A stretch of 36,267 nucleotides of DNA. It comes from Thiotrichaceae bacterium (lineage in GTDB: Bacteria > Pseudomonadota > Gammaproteobacteria > Beggiatoales > Beggiatoaceae). Numbering within the stretch: the first letter of the stretch is position 1; each line of letters begins with the position of its first letter. Shown here one piece after another: positions 15,970 through 25,033 of this stretch. The DNA is taken from the NCBI GenBank assembly GCA_029939505.1, contig JAOZSV010000019.1, positions 1 through 36,267 on the forward strand, given 5' to 3'. Both the position numbers and the translations under genes were made by a program. Below the pieces are notes generated by a model, which saw only the letters and a list, made by a program, of their open reading frames with translations, did no database searches and had not been told where the DNA came from.

Positions 15970-18069
15970 ATGAAACAACAAAAGTATTTGTATATCGTCG
16001 TGGTAATGGTTGCTATGTGTACTCTCTTTATCACTTTAGGGGCATATACACAGGGGGAAGACACTATGCCCCCTCTTAGGATTTCTAAACAGAACACTAG
16101 AGAGGCCGCTATGACTGTTCCAGATATCAAATTTACTGGTCACACCACTTTCAGTACAGTTGACGATAACGGTGACGGCCTTGCAGAAGCAGTCATTGCT
16201 GAGGTGGAAGTGAAAATTCTAACTGGGGGAGAATACTCGTTCATCGGTACCTTGAAGAAAAATGGGCAGGTCATTGCGAACCGTCCTTTCTTTGAATCGG
16301 CGATTTCTAGCACTGCTTTTTTAAACGAAGGCATTGGACTCTACACCATTTTCCTGAGATTTTCCGGCGAGCAAATTTTCCAGTCAGGCGAAAACGGGCC
16401 ATATCAAATTGAACTTTTTGCAGTCGGCGCAAACAAATTGGCAACCACTCTAACGGTTTCCACACCAGCTTGTGATCATACACAGTTCAGTGAAATCGGA
16501 ATACAATTCAGCAAGAACGGAACCATCCTCACGGGTGTTACCGATGCTGCCATTGATGAAACTGGTGACGGGAAGTTCGACTTTGTCGAAACAACACTTA
16601 GTGTAGAGGTTCGCACCACCGGAAAATATCGACTCCAAGGAACCCTGAGCAAAGGAGGCACATCCATCATCAACGTTGGGATATCCGTGACGTTGACGCG
16701 AGGAACGCATACATTGAAGTTACCATTTTCTGGACTACCCATTCGGCGTTCGGGTTTAGATGGGCCGTATGAGGGGATCGTGAACATTTATGATGCCAAT
16801 GACCATGCCCTAGATAGCCTAGAATTTGTAACACAGCCCTATCGTTCCGTTACTTTCAGGGCGTTGCTAGAGCTTGATGGTACTTTCAACGATCAAGGGG
16901 TCGATACAAATGGCAATGACCTGTTTGATATTTTGCGGATCGACTTTGGGGCTAACTTCACTGAAGCGGGTACTTTTCTGGTAAGAGGAGTGCTGACGAA
17001 TCAGGCTTTACAGGATTTCGTCTTCATTGAAACATTGATGACTCTGTCTACAGGTTCACAGACACTCACACTCAATTTCCAAGGGCCCCTAATCCATAAG
17101 CAGAAGATGGAGGGTCCCTACGAAGTGGAAGTTCTCGTGCAAAATCCTGATACCTTCGAGGACTTGGACCGTGTACAATTGGGGCAGATGACGAAAACGT
17201 ATCGCTTTACCGACTTTGAGCCGCTCGGTAGAAGCGTGGCTAGAGCCATATCGCTAACAGGCAAATCTTTCGATAAAGGTGTTGATACCGATGGCAACGG
17301 CTTATTCGACGAGTTACATGTTGATGTGGAAGTGAAACTGACCACCACTGACTTCTACGAGTGGAGTGCTCGTCTTGTCGATGTCAATGGCACAGAGATT
17401 GGCTTCGACTCGCGCAAAGCTACCTTGAGTGTTGGCACTGCAAGCATCAACTTTGTTTTCGATGGCAAGTTGATTAGCCAAGTTGATGGCCCCTACTTTG
17501 TGAAGGGGTTGCTTATGTTCGGTAAAACTGGAGCTAACCTGGTTAATAGCGATGTCGTCGCAAAAATACAGACCCACAACGCCAGCAAATTTGAGGTAAA
17601 CTCTTCATCAGTGGGACTACGTTCTTTTACAACCGTCACTGAAATGAAAGGCATCCGTTTGACATGGAAGACAATTAGCATTAAAGAAAATCATGCTGGC
17701 TTTCGCTTATGGCGTGCTATCAAAGACGACAAAGAGGGATACGCAGTGACCATGCTTAAGAAAAAACTGATATTTCATCAAGCAGATTGTATAAAGGGTG
17801 AATTGACGAGTGCAAATACTGACAAACTCAGTCAACTCATTTCTGCGGCTGGGATTTCAAAAGGAGGAAGCTGTTATTCCTTTGTCGATACCAGTGTAAA
17901 AAACAAGGAAGGTACATACTATTACGTGTTAGAAGATATCGATATAAGTGGTAAACGAATTTTCCATTGTGATGCCATCGCAGCAGTTACGATTGATCAA
18001 GGGTTGACTATGGATTTAGAGGCGACGAAAGATTATTGTCGGCAAGTAACTGGTAGCAGAAACTCATAA
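15970..18069 (+). CDS. Third secreted repeat-protein paralogue, complete
   Basis: The 699-residue product has a signal peptide (about residues 1-27), then the same four-repeat array and C-terminal domain. Repeat loops read DDNGDGLAE (near residue 62), DETGDGKFD, DTNGNDLFD and DTDGNGLFD. Each repeat ends near a GPY or GLDGPY motif. The C-terminal domain has HAGFRLWRA and YYYVLEDIDISGKR. AGGAGG lies 7 bases before the ATG. It is more diverged from the first two paralogues than they are from each other and has not been converted. It lacks the transglutaminase-like domain. It is probably expressed from its own promoter in the duplicated leader and ends at the terminator at 18147. Function unknown. 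Confidence 0.8.
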   Translation: MKQQKYLYIVVVMVAMCTLFITLGAYTQGEDTMPPLRISKQNTREAAMTVPDIKFTGHTTFSTVDDNGDGLAEAVIAEVEVKILTGGEYSFIGTLKKNGQVIANRPFFESAISSTAFLNEGIGLYTIFLRFSGEQIFQSGENGPYQIELFAVGANKLATTLTVSTPACDHTQFSEIGIQFSKNGTILTGVTDAAIDETGDGKFDFVETTLSVEVRTTGKYRLQGTLSKGGTSIINVGISVTLTRGTHTLKLPFSGLPIRRSGLDGPYEGIVNIYDANDHALDSLEFVTQPYRSVTFRALLELDGTFNDQGVDTNGNDLFDILRIDFGANFTEAGTFLVRGVLTNQALQDFVFIETLMTLSTGSQTLTLNFQGPLIHKQKMEGPYEVEVLVQNPDTFEDLDRVQLGQMTKTYRFTDFEPLGRSVARAISLTGKSFDKGVDTDGNGLFDELHVDVEVKLTTTDFYEWSARLVDVNGTEIGFDSRKATLSVGTASINFVFDGKLISQVDGPYFVKGLLMFGKTGANLVNSDVVAKIQTHNASKFEVNSSSVGLRSFTTVTEMKGIRLTWKTISIKENHAGFRLWRAIKDDKEGYAVTMLKKKLIFHQADCIKGELTSANTDKLSQLISAAGISKGGSCYSFVDTSVKNKEGTYYYVLEDIDISGKRIFHCDAIAAVTIDQGLTMDLEATKDYCRQVTGSRNS

Positions 18070-18146
18070 GCATTCACACCCCTGACTATAATGATATAGA
18101 AGGGCTTGTGTGGGTATGTGAATAATAATATCGTCGATAATTAAAT

Positions 18147-18184
18147 AAAGCTCCTTAGCTGCAAAGCTGAGGGGCTTTTTTTTT
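18147..18184 (+). terminator. Rho-independent terminator of the third paralogue
   Basis: AGCTCCTTAGCT and AGCTGAGGGGCT pair around GCAA and are followed by nine T residues. It lies about 80 bp after the stop codon and closes the paralogue array. Confidence 0.8.
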
Positions 18185-18418
18185 GTCGCGTTCCAATGCT
18201 CTGCATCACTGCCATTAATAGCCAGGGCGAACACGCAGGTTCGCCCCTACAAGCACTAGGGTTTTGTAGTCAGGTAGTCAGGTAGGGTGGGCAACGTGGT
18301 TGCCCACCAGCAATAATTGATAGGTGGGTAAAACCTCAAAACATCCCTTCCCTAAACCAACTTAAACTTGACTATCAAGTTTTTTTAACAAACGATAAGG
18401 ATTAGAACAGCGCAAGGA

Positions 18419-18460
18419 TTTCAGCCTAAAGTTTTTCTTCAAAAAACTTTAGGCTGAAAA
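18419..18460. repeat. Palindrome of the variable-stem family
   Basis: TTTCAGCCTAAAGTTTTT pairs with AAAAACTTTAGGCTGAAA across a CTTC-type loop. The centre matches that of the TTCGAGG hairpins, but the outer stem is CAGCC/GGCTG instead of GAGGC/GCCTC. The region 18185-18418 otherwise holds only GTAGGGTGGGCAAC-type short repeats. Confidence 0.65.
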
Positions 18461-18708
18461 ACCGAATTTGAGCGAGGGTGCAATTTGACTTATCCCTGCG
18501 CTGATCAAATCTTTGTCGTTATTTATTATGGTGTTAATCTGTTATACTGAATTTGAGTTGAAGAGATTGAACAGTTATTTTTTACCTAAAAGCTGATGAA
18601 ATTATTCTGTATTCTACTTTAGATAAGCCAAGGTGGGCAAACCTCTTTTTATGTGCATCGGCATTCGATTGTCTGAACATGATGGGGATTGATGGATGCT
18701 CAGTAAAT

Positions 18709-18826
18709 GTAGGGTGGTTTCGAGGTTAAAGTTTTTTTAAAGAAAAAACTTTAACCTCGAAAGGAACGAAGTGGAAACCCACCATTTTCCAACGGTATGG
18801 TGCCGTTTCACTTCTACCCACCCTAC
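18709..18826. repeat. GTAGGGTGG element carrying a nested TTCGAGG hairpin
   Basis: The ends GTAGGGTGG and CCACCCTAC are complementary. A TTCGAGGTTAAAG...CTTTAACCTCGAA hairpin is nested at about 18719-18762, followed by a GAAACCCACCATTTTCCAAC stretch. There is no coding capacity. The nesting of one repeat type within another is also seen at 25859-26052. Confidence 0.6.
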
Positions 18827-18840
18827 TTGCTTTAGGCATG

Positions 18841-18953
18841 ATAGCCAGGTAGGGTGGGCAAACGTCTTTTTATTTGCCCACCATTTCTATAAACCTCTTT
18901 TTCAGGGTAAATCTCTTGGTATTTTTTGGTATTTTAACGTTTTGGTGGGCAAC
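18841..18953. repeat. ATAGCCAGGTAGGGTGGG repeat, copy 1
   Basis: The core TTTCTATAAACCTCTTTTTC, then AGGGTAAATCTCTTGGTATT, is flanked by TTTGCCCACC and GGTGGGCAA arms. The same core occurs at 27351-27472, 27483-27590 and 28430-28530. This copy carries an internal duplication of TTTTTTGGTA. Confidence 0.7.
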
Positions 18954-18961
18954 TAATCCAA

Positions 18962-19114
18962 TCACCACCCCGCGCGGGGCTGACACCACCGCCCACACTT
19001 AGCACTGATAAATCCACCAATCCAACCAACGATGAGACTGTAAGTCATAGCCAATGCAATATTGACTAAAGGTTGATTTTGAAACCATAATATCAATCCC
19101 ACTCCAAGACTCAA
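18962..19114 (-). other. Possible 50-residue membrane peptide or gene remnant
   Basis: From a TTG at 19114 the minus strand stays open for 50 codons and encodes two hydrophobic segments, including LVNIALAMTYSLIVGWIGGF, then a Cys-rich tail. There is no ATG and no clear ribosome-binding site, and the frame begins right after the CHAT gene stop (19118). The composition looks like the last helices of a membrane protein, so it may be a fragment. I do not recognise it. Confidence 0.25.
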
Positions 19115-19117
19115 ATT

Positions 19118-21520
19118 TCATTTTAACCAGTTTCCAATCAGTGTAAAAGAAGACCAAAAATAGGGATGCTGATAATAATCGCTTTTTATCATGGCTTTTT
19201 GGGTTTCTTGTAAAGCTTTTGCTTTCGATAGCCCTTTACTGATGTTTTCATAAAAAATCGGCATAAATCGGGTAGTAAAATCTGGCTTGACTTTCCAGAG
19301 AGTCGCAACAGCACTTTGTGCACCAGCACGGAGGGCAACACCGCCTAAACCTAATGCGGCTCGATCATCTCCCAGTGCAGTTTCACAGGCACTTAGCGTG
19401 ATCAGGTTCAGGAGAGTGTCGTGGATTCGATTGAGCGTAAGTAAATCTTCAAATGGTTCTAGTTCTAAAGGACAAGCTTGGCTCATCAGGATGAAACTAT
19501 TGTTGATATCGGCTTCAAAAACCGCATGAGAAGAAATATGGATCATAGAATAACCGGTTTCAATCAATTTTTCCTTTAGATTGGTTTCAGTAAAATCTTG
19601 ATTCAGTAATTCTACCGATTTAGAAATGTGCTTTTTAATGCCTTCCATTTCATCTGTCGTATCCAATCTACTAAGGTTATAACCTCGTATGTTGACGGGT
19701 TCTTCTAAATCTAAGCCCGTCAGTAATATAGACTGATTAGTCGGTTCTTGTTCAGAAGTTACCCTTAAAGTTAAACCGGGTACAACCGCTAGCGCATAGT
19801 GCTCAATAAGGTAATCTTTACCATCGTGGAGTGCTGCTATCGGCATAGTGCGTAATTGACCATCTGGTACTAAGACTAAAGTTTCAATATCTTGTAAGTG
19901 GTTTGATTCCTTCAGAGGGTGGATGAGCCAATAGTATAAATTTTGGGCGTGTTTTTTAAATTTGTGATACAAATGCTCTCCATGATAGAGTTCATGGCGA
20001 AGATGATAGATTTCATCTTCCAATTTTTGGCGATTCGTTTCGGTAACGGATATAAGTGTCATACCGCCTGCTTTGTGCAGTAATAGTTCAAGCCTATCTT
20101 TAAGCATAATGGGATAAAGTACGGCAGTCTCTTTTTCTAGCTTAATTTCAGTCAGGGATATCTGATTTTTAATGACACACTCGTTTTGAAAATAATCAAG
20201 CAATTCGGCGGATTTTAATTTTTCCAGCGTGTCTTGTAGTTTTTTGAGACAATCTGCGGGTTGTTCCTGGAGACGACAGATGGCTTCTTTTTCCTCTAGT
20301 GAAAAGCGAGAAGCGTATGTTAATAACAATTCAGTAAATTCATAAAATAATGCACTGACTTGTTCACGGAATGAGGAACGAAACGTTCTGTAAATTTTGG
20401 ATAAGTCATAACGGATCGACCATAAAGTGTCTATTGCTTGTTTATAGGCTAAGGCGGATTTTGCGTGTTCGCCTTGTTCTTGGAAGATTGAAGCCATTTG
20501 CCACTGCCAATAATAAAGTAATTCAGGCAGTTCTTGGGCAAAAAAAACAGCCTGGCGTGTCAGGTTCAAAGCTTCTTGATAGCGTTTTTCATGTTGGTAA
20601 AGTTGGCCCTTATAGCCTAGTGCTTGAGAGATACCCGCCCTATCATTCGTTTGTTGGGCTAAGTGCCATGCTCTTTTCAACACCTCATAAGCTTTGCCCC
20701 GTAAGGTATTGTATTCAGCTGTCGAAAAATGCTGATTGCTTAAAATGATAAGCCGTCCTAGTCGTAACAGGGCTTGAATTTTTTCTGGAGAAAGTTCTAA
20801 ATCTTGAGTTTGTTCCAATAAATTAAACAGGGCTTGTTTAATGATATGGAAATCCTTATGCGAATCATTTTTTTGCAAATTATCTATAGCCATTTGCATA
20901 AAGTTGAGCGACGCTTTAACAGCTAGGAGATTGTTTTTTGCCTGAGTCGCTAACTCGGCACTTTGACGATAGTATGTTTCACGAAAAACCTCCGAGGTTT
21001 CCAAAACCTCGGAGGTTTGGCTCCAAACATTTTTCTGAAAGTCTATACATAGTCTCCGAAAATGAGGGAAACGTTTAGTTATTTCATCTTTTCGATAGGT
21101 GGCACAGACATTTCCTAAGTTGTTCAGTGCGACTGCGGCAATGGCCGGCTGTTTTAGCTGGCTTGCCTGGTTTATACTTTGTTCTAAAAGGACAACCGCT
21201 TTCTCAATTTTGCCAAGCATAAAGTAGGCATGACCCAGGCTGCCTAAAAGAGTCGCATAGAGGGCCTTTTCTTCTGATGTTTTTTGTAGCGCGAAGCAGA
21301 GTGCTTGTATAGACTTTTTATAATGTCCTGAGTGTTGGTATGCCTCAGCCTGATAAAGCAGTGTTTTTCCACTGAGGGCTTGGGCTTCTATCGCTATTGC
21401 TTTGTTATCAAGCACTTCTTCGCAATCCTGTCCGATTTCTGCCGCAGTTAACGGGGTATGATTAGCCAAAAAAATACTCAAAAGGAGCAGAGAACCCGCA
21501 ATATTTTTCCAAAGCATCAT
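19118..21520 (-). CDS. Exported TPR-CHAT protease
   Basis: The 800-residue product has a signal peptide (hydrophobic core about residues 9-26), a long helical TPR region (about 50-390) and a C-terminal CHAT domain (about 470-800). CHAT domains are caspase/separase-clan cysteine peptidases. The catalytic pair is visible as H665 in IHISSHAVFE and C712 in LSACETALGD, and the domain ends with the usual HPYFWSSFTLIG. It should therefore be an active protease acting outside the cytoplasmic membrane. It starts 2 bp after the stop of the exoprotein gene and is the last gene of the sigma/anti-sigma/exoprotein operon. This suggests that the exoprotein or its export partner is a substrate (inference). 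A 33-bp palindrome inserted in frame (20986-21018) adds a TSEVLETSEVF segment near residue 170, apparently in a TPR linker. Confidence 0.88.
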   Translation of the reverse strand: MMLWKNIAGSLLLLSIFLANHTPLTAAEIGQDCEEVLDNKAIAIEAQALSGKTLLYQAEAYQHSGHYKKSIQALCFALQKTSEEKALYATLLGSLGHAYFMLGKIEKAVVLLEQSINQASQLKQPAIAAVALNNLGNVCATYRKDEITKRFPHFRRLCIDFQKNVWSQTSEVLETSEVFRETYYRQSAELATQAKNNLLAVKASLNFMQMAIDNLQKNDSHKDFHIIKQALFNLLEQTQDLELSPEKIQALLRLGRLIILSNQHFSTAEYNTLRGKAYEVLKRAWHLAQQTNDRAGISQALGYKGQLYQHEKRYQEALNLTRQAVFFAQELPELLYYWQWQMASIFQEQGEHAKSALAYKQAIDTLWSIRYDLSKIYRTFRSSFREQVSALFYEFTELLLTYASRFSLEEKEAICRLQEQPADCLKKLQDTLEKLKSAELLDYFQNECVIKNQISLTEIKLEKETAVLYPIMLKDRLELLLHKAGGMTLISVTETNRQKLEDEIYHLRHELYHGEHLYHKFKKHAQNLYYWLIHPLKESNHLQDIETLVLVPDGQLRTMPIAALHDGKDYLIEHYALAVVPGLTLRVTSEQEPTNQSILLTGLDLEEPVNIRGYNLSRLDTTDEMEGIKKHISKSVELLNQDFTETNLKEKLIETGYSMIHISSHAVFEADINNSFILMSQACPLELEPFEDLLTLNRIHDTLLNLITLSACETALGDDRAALGLGGVALRAGAQSAVATLWKVKPDFTTRFMPIFYENISKGLSKAKALQETQKAMIKSDYYQHPYFWSSFTLIGNWLK
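20986..21018. repeat. Palindrome inserted in frame in the CHAT gene
   Basis: AAACCTCCGAGGTTT and AAACCTCGGAGGTTT flank a short CCA-type centre, forming a near-perfect palindrome. On the coding strand it encodes a repeated TSEV motif (QTSEVLETSEVF), which breaks the surrounding TPR-like helix pattern. The CCTCGGAGG type is distinct from, but organised like, the ACCTGACAGGT palindrome in the adjacent exoprotein gene. Confidence 0.7.
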
Positions 21521-21522
21521 TT

Positions 21523-24465
21523 TTAATCACCATGTCCACACCCAAATAGGGGTTTAGTTAAGGAAAAATTTCCATCAAATAAATTTGATTCAATCCTCTT
21601 TTTCTCAGTGTCTTGAGGGCGTTTACCCTCAAGGAAAAAACTAGTCCAAGGCGTTTCCGATAGATTTTTTAGGGCAACCTTGTGATGCCCTTTGTTAAGA
21701 AAGGTGTTGGCTATCGTGCGAGGTGTACAACCTTCTTTGAATAATTGAGACGTATCCAGAAAATTGATGGGGAGGGTAAACAGTCCTTCCATCACGTTAA
21801 TTTCTGGGGTATTAATTTGGATTTCGCCATCTATACCTAATTGTGAGGAAGCATTTATGGCTCTTCTCAGAGGAGATTCAAAAATACCTTGGATTGTGTT
21901 GTTATAAATACCGGTGGTTGTGATGTCGATATTGCCGCCCCTGCCTTCGTAGGCTTGAGCGATAATCTTGCTGTTATCAAGTACGATGAATTGAGGGGCA
22001 AGAGTAATATTGCCGCCATCACCTTTTTCGGCAAAAACACTGGTGATAATTCCACTGTGTATTAAGGAAAGATAACCAGGGGAAGTAATATGTATATTAC
22101 CTCCCTCAGCTTTATCTGCTGATGTTTTGATAAAACTATTTTGCATGATTAATTTATCTTTTACATTGATTACTACATCACCCGCATCACCTTGCCCTAA
22201 AGAACCACTTTCCTCATAACCAATACTTTCTGAAGTTATTTCTGCGCTATTATCAAGAAATAATTGTCCTGCTGTTAGTTCAATTGTGCCACCTTTACCG
22301 GCATTTTCATTTATGCCAAACGTAATTGCTGCTAATGAACTCGAAACTCCATTATTACCTTTTCCAGAAAGAGTAACAGGGCCACTTACCATAATTTTTA
22401 TATCACCGCCTTGACCAGAACCAAAAGTCACAGTACTTATCAAAGCCCCATTTTCAATTTTTAATTCCTTCGCTTCTAATATAATATCTCCAGCATTTCC
22501 TGTATTATTAGTTCGAGCAATTGAGCTTGTAAAGATACCACTACTATTGCCAGAAAGTGTGACAGAATTTGCCCGAATTTCTATTGTACTACTATGTCCA
22601 GGGCCAGATGTCCCAGCACTGATTTCTGTACCTTCTTTGAGAATTAAATTTCCAACTTCTAAAATAAGATTGCCGGCATCACCTGCATATTCAGCATCAG
22701 ATTCAGTCTCCGTACTAATTCCACTGTAATATTCCATCCCATTTCTTCGATCTTTGTCTTTACCTGATAGGATTATTTCCTTAGCAACTTTAATGTAAAT
22801 ATCACCACCTTGTCCACCTCCGAGATTTGAAGCATGTATTTGCCCACCATCATTCAGATACAACTGTTCTGCTTTTACAGTAATTGTACCACAGTCTCCT
22901 GCATTTTTCGCACGACTATTTGAGTCGGAGCTAATCAAAGTACCAAGACCATCAAAGTCTTTGCCAGATATATGGATTGGACCATTTACCAACATTGTTA
23001 TATTACCGCCTCGACCAGAACCAAAAGTAGAAGTACCTATTTTTATACCATCTTCTAAACGTAATTCTCCTGCCTCCAATAAAATATTTCCTGCATCACC
23101 AGTATTATTGCCTTCAACTGCAGACGAGGTAAGAATACCACTGTAAAACTTCTCTACTGTACCAGACATGCTGACTAAGCCAGATACCTGAATTTTTACA
23201 TTGCCACTTTTGCCTGTTCCTCTAGTAAGCGTGTTTATAATGGCACCATCTTGTAAAAATAATTGTTTTGCTTGCAGCACAATGTCACCCACTTTACCGC
23301 TATTTTCAAATTTCCCTGCACCTGTAATAATAAGGGTAGGTACTCCAGCTTCATCTTCTTCACCACCTATCACAATGGAATCCGCCACATTAATTTTTAT
23401 ATCTCCTCCATGTCCAGATTCAAATACTCTACTTGATAATCGCCCCTTCATAACCGTTAATTCATCAGTTTCTATGTCTATACCTATACCGTCTGCTGCT
23501 CCGAGACTATGAGTTTCTACTCTACTGTTATATAGTTCAAATCGCCCTCCACGAATATAAACTGCGCCACCACCTTCACCACTTGTACTCACTTTTGTAT
23601 TATTGATAGTGATTAGTCCACGTTGTGCTTCTGCACTGAGCTTTAATCCAAATTGGTTCGAGACGACTACTTCACCACGAGAAGCAACACTAGCAAGGTT
23701 AATTCTTCCAAATTCCGCAGAAAGTTCAGTGTTAAACGTTACCCCATCATCATAAACGGGTGGTTCACCATTCATGCGTAAATCACCACCAATCAACGAC
23801 AAAGTTTTACCCTCAGAGACAGACAATTCTGTATCTTGAACCGTAATCGCCGCCGGCGTATCTGTTAAAAATCCAAACGCTTCAACCGGCGCAACCGTCA
23901 ACGAGCTATTATTTGGATAACGCACATTAAATTCCCCACCATCACTCAAACGCAACGTGTCGGCAGTGCTGGCATGAAAACTCCCTTGCACGTCTAAACT
24001 CGCGCCCTCACCAAACATAATCCCATAAGGATTCAGAAAATACATATCGGCATTGGGAATAGTTGAACGCAATAACCCGTTAATATGTGAGGGATTACCG
24101 CCCGTGACTCGACTAATGATATTGTGAACATTATGAGGACCGGAAAAAGTCGCACTTTCACCGGTGTTAATGTTGAAGTGGCTAAAACTCTGGAATAAAT
24201 TACCACCGTGCTGTTGACCGAGTTCAGCACCGATTTGGTAATGGGGGCCTTCTAAAGCACCCCCAAATCCTAAAGTACCATCCAGTGTCACTTCTGCATA
24301 AGCGAGTGAGGCCAGTATACTGAAAAACAGTACATTACAGCTTTTCAGATAAATATTTTGGTATAAAGACCTGACAGGTTTTGGAAACCTGTCAGGTCTG
24401 AGAACTTTATTTTTCTGAAAAGCTATACAACTAACGGATAATTGAAAATTATGGAATTTCATCAT
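21523..24465 (-). CDS. Filamentous-haemagglutinin-like exoprotein (two-partner-secretion TPS domain)
   Basis: The 980-residue product has a long N-terminal leader ending SLAYA (cleavage near 57), then a TPS/haemagglutination-activity domain (about 58-190). Hallmarks are FSHFNINTGESATFSGP, IISRVTGGNPSHINGLL and NADMYFLNPYGIMFGEGA. The rest is a right-handed beta-helix of degenerate GDAGNIxLEA / GGDIxIxV repeats. The C-terminal part carries two cysteines (EGCTPR and LFGCGHGD). Such proteins are exported through a TpsB outer-membrane pore, but none is encoded in the window. The gene overlaps the anti-sigma gene by 17 bp and is followed 2 bp later by the CHAT gene, so it is part of that operon. 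The leader contains an inserted repeat (24339-24424). A surface structure or adhesin is inferred. Confidence 0.88.
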   Translation of the reverse strand: MMKFHNFQLSVSCIAFQKNKVLRPDRFPKPVRSLYQNIYLKSCNVLFFSILASLAYAEVTLDGTLGFGGALEGPHYQIGAELGQQHGGNLFQSFSHFNINTGESATFSGPHNVHNIISRVTGGNPSHINGLLRSTIPNADMYFLNPYGIMFGEGASLDVQGSFHASTADTLRLSDGGEFNVRYPNNSSLTVAPVEAFGFLTDTPAAITVQDTELSVSEGKTLSLIGGDLRMNGEPPVYDDGVTFNTELSAEFGRINLASVASRGEVVVSNQFGLKLSAEAQRGLITINNTKVSTSGEGGGAVYIRGGRFELYNSRVETHSLGAADGIGIDIETDELTVMKGRLSSRVFESGHGGDIKINVADSIVIGGEEDEAGVPTLIITGAGKFENSGKVGDIVLQAKQLFLQDGAIINTLTRGTGKSGNVKIQVSGLVSMSGTVEKFYSGILTSSAVEGNNTGDAGNILLEAGELRLEDGIKIGTSTFGSGRGGNITMLVNGPIHISGKDFDGLGTLISSDSNSRAKNAGDCGTITVKAEQLYLNDGGQIHASNLGGGQGGDIYIKVAKEIILSGKDKDRRNGMEYYSGISTETESDAEYAGDAGNLILEVGNLILKEGTEISAGTSGPGHSSTIEIRANSVTLSGNSSGIFTSSIARTNNTGNAGDIILEAKELKIENGALISTVTFGSGQGGDIKIMVSGPVTLSGKGNNGVSSSLAAITFGINENAGKGGTIELTAGQLFLDNSAEITSESIGYEESGSLGQGDAGDVVINVKDKLIMQNSFIKTSADKAEGGNIHITSPGYLSLIHSGIITSVFAEKGDGGNITLAPQFIVLDNSKIIAQAYEGRGGNIDITTTGIYNNTIQGIFESPLRRAINASSQLGIDGEIQINTPEINVMEGLFTLPINFLDTSQLFKEGCTPRTIANTFLNKGHHKVALKNLSETPWTSFFLEGKRPQDTEKKRIESNLFDGNFSLTKPLFGCGHGD
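24339..24424. repeat. 86-bp MITE-like insertion within the exoprotein leader sequence
   Basis: AGCTTTTCAGA at 24339-24349 and TCTGAAAAGCT at 24414-24424 are inverted ends. Between them sits the palindrome GACCTGACAGGTTT/AAACCTGTCAGGTC (24367-24399). It is translated as part of the exoprotein N-terminus (about residues 14-43), placing a basic segment rich in Arg, Lys and Pro before the hydrophobic core of the signal peptide. Confidence 0.65.
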
Positions 24466-25033
24466 ATTTAAACCTCACGACGGCTTGGTCATACGAATTT
24501 GGAGGGGGAAGTTTTCTATCATAACGCGCCAATAGTTGCGTTAATTTTTGATATTGCAAGGCTGATTGCTGAGAAAATTTAAATATCCAGGTATTATTTT
24601 CTTGTTTGTGGGTAAATTGAATACCTTCCACCTGTAAAGTTTGGTAAAAATGAGCCGTTTCTGTTTTTGAAGCGACTATATCATTTATAAAATGATTATC
24701 AGGCGATTTTTCCACTGATGGTCGCCCAACCTGTTTTCCAGTCAACCAACCCTGATATTGGATAATAGAAACAGGTATGATTAAAATAGCTAATATAGTA
24801 ATTATCGCATAAACAGGGCGGAACTGGATCGGGTATTTATATGTTTGCTTGACTGGTTTTGGAAAACGCAAAGGGGGTAAATGTCGTCGATTTTGCTGAA
24901 CGTATAAAGCCGCCCGTAGGGCATTTGCACTTTTAGTCACTTCTGGAACAGCATCCGGCACAGATTCACCGCCGAGTATATTGAACCAATCTTGATCATC
25001 TTTACTCCACTCTTCATTTTTATTAGACATCAT
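24449..25033 (-). CDS. Putative anti-sigma factor, single transmembrane segment
   Basis: The 194-residue protein has a cytoplasmic N-terminal region (about 1-72), one hydrophobic segment (about 74-91, YAIITILAILIIPVSII) and an extracytoplasmic C-terminal region of about 100 residues. I chose ATG 25033 because AGGAG lies 7 bases upstream and it overlaps the sigma stop as ATGA; an upstream ATG at 25051 lacks such a site. I do not recognise the family, and no zinc-binding ZAS motif (HxxxCxxC) is visible. The anti-sigma role is inferred from the translationally coupled position directly after an ECF-like sigma gene, the topology and a (W)x9W-rich acidic N-terminus. Its last 17 bp overlap the exoprotein start, so expression of all these genes is likely linked. 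Confidence 0.6.
   Translation of the reverse strand: MMSNKNEEWSKDDQDWFNILGGESVPDAVPEVTKSANALRAALYVQQNRRHLPPLRFPKPVKQTYKYPIQFRPVYAIITILAILIIPVSIIQYQGWLTGKQVGRPSVEKSPDNHFINDIVASKTETAHFYQTLQVEGIQFTHKQENNTWIFKFSQQSALQYQKLTQLLARYDRKLPPPNSYDQAVVRFKYDEIP

Noticed and set aside
22547-23512. Several plus-strand frames across the exoprotein gene
   Set aside because: They are antisense to the repetitive beta-helix coding region and reflect its codon periodicity.
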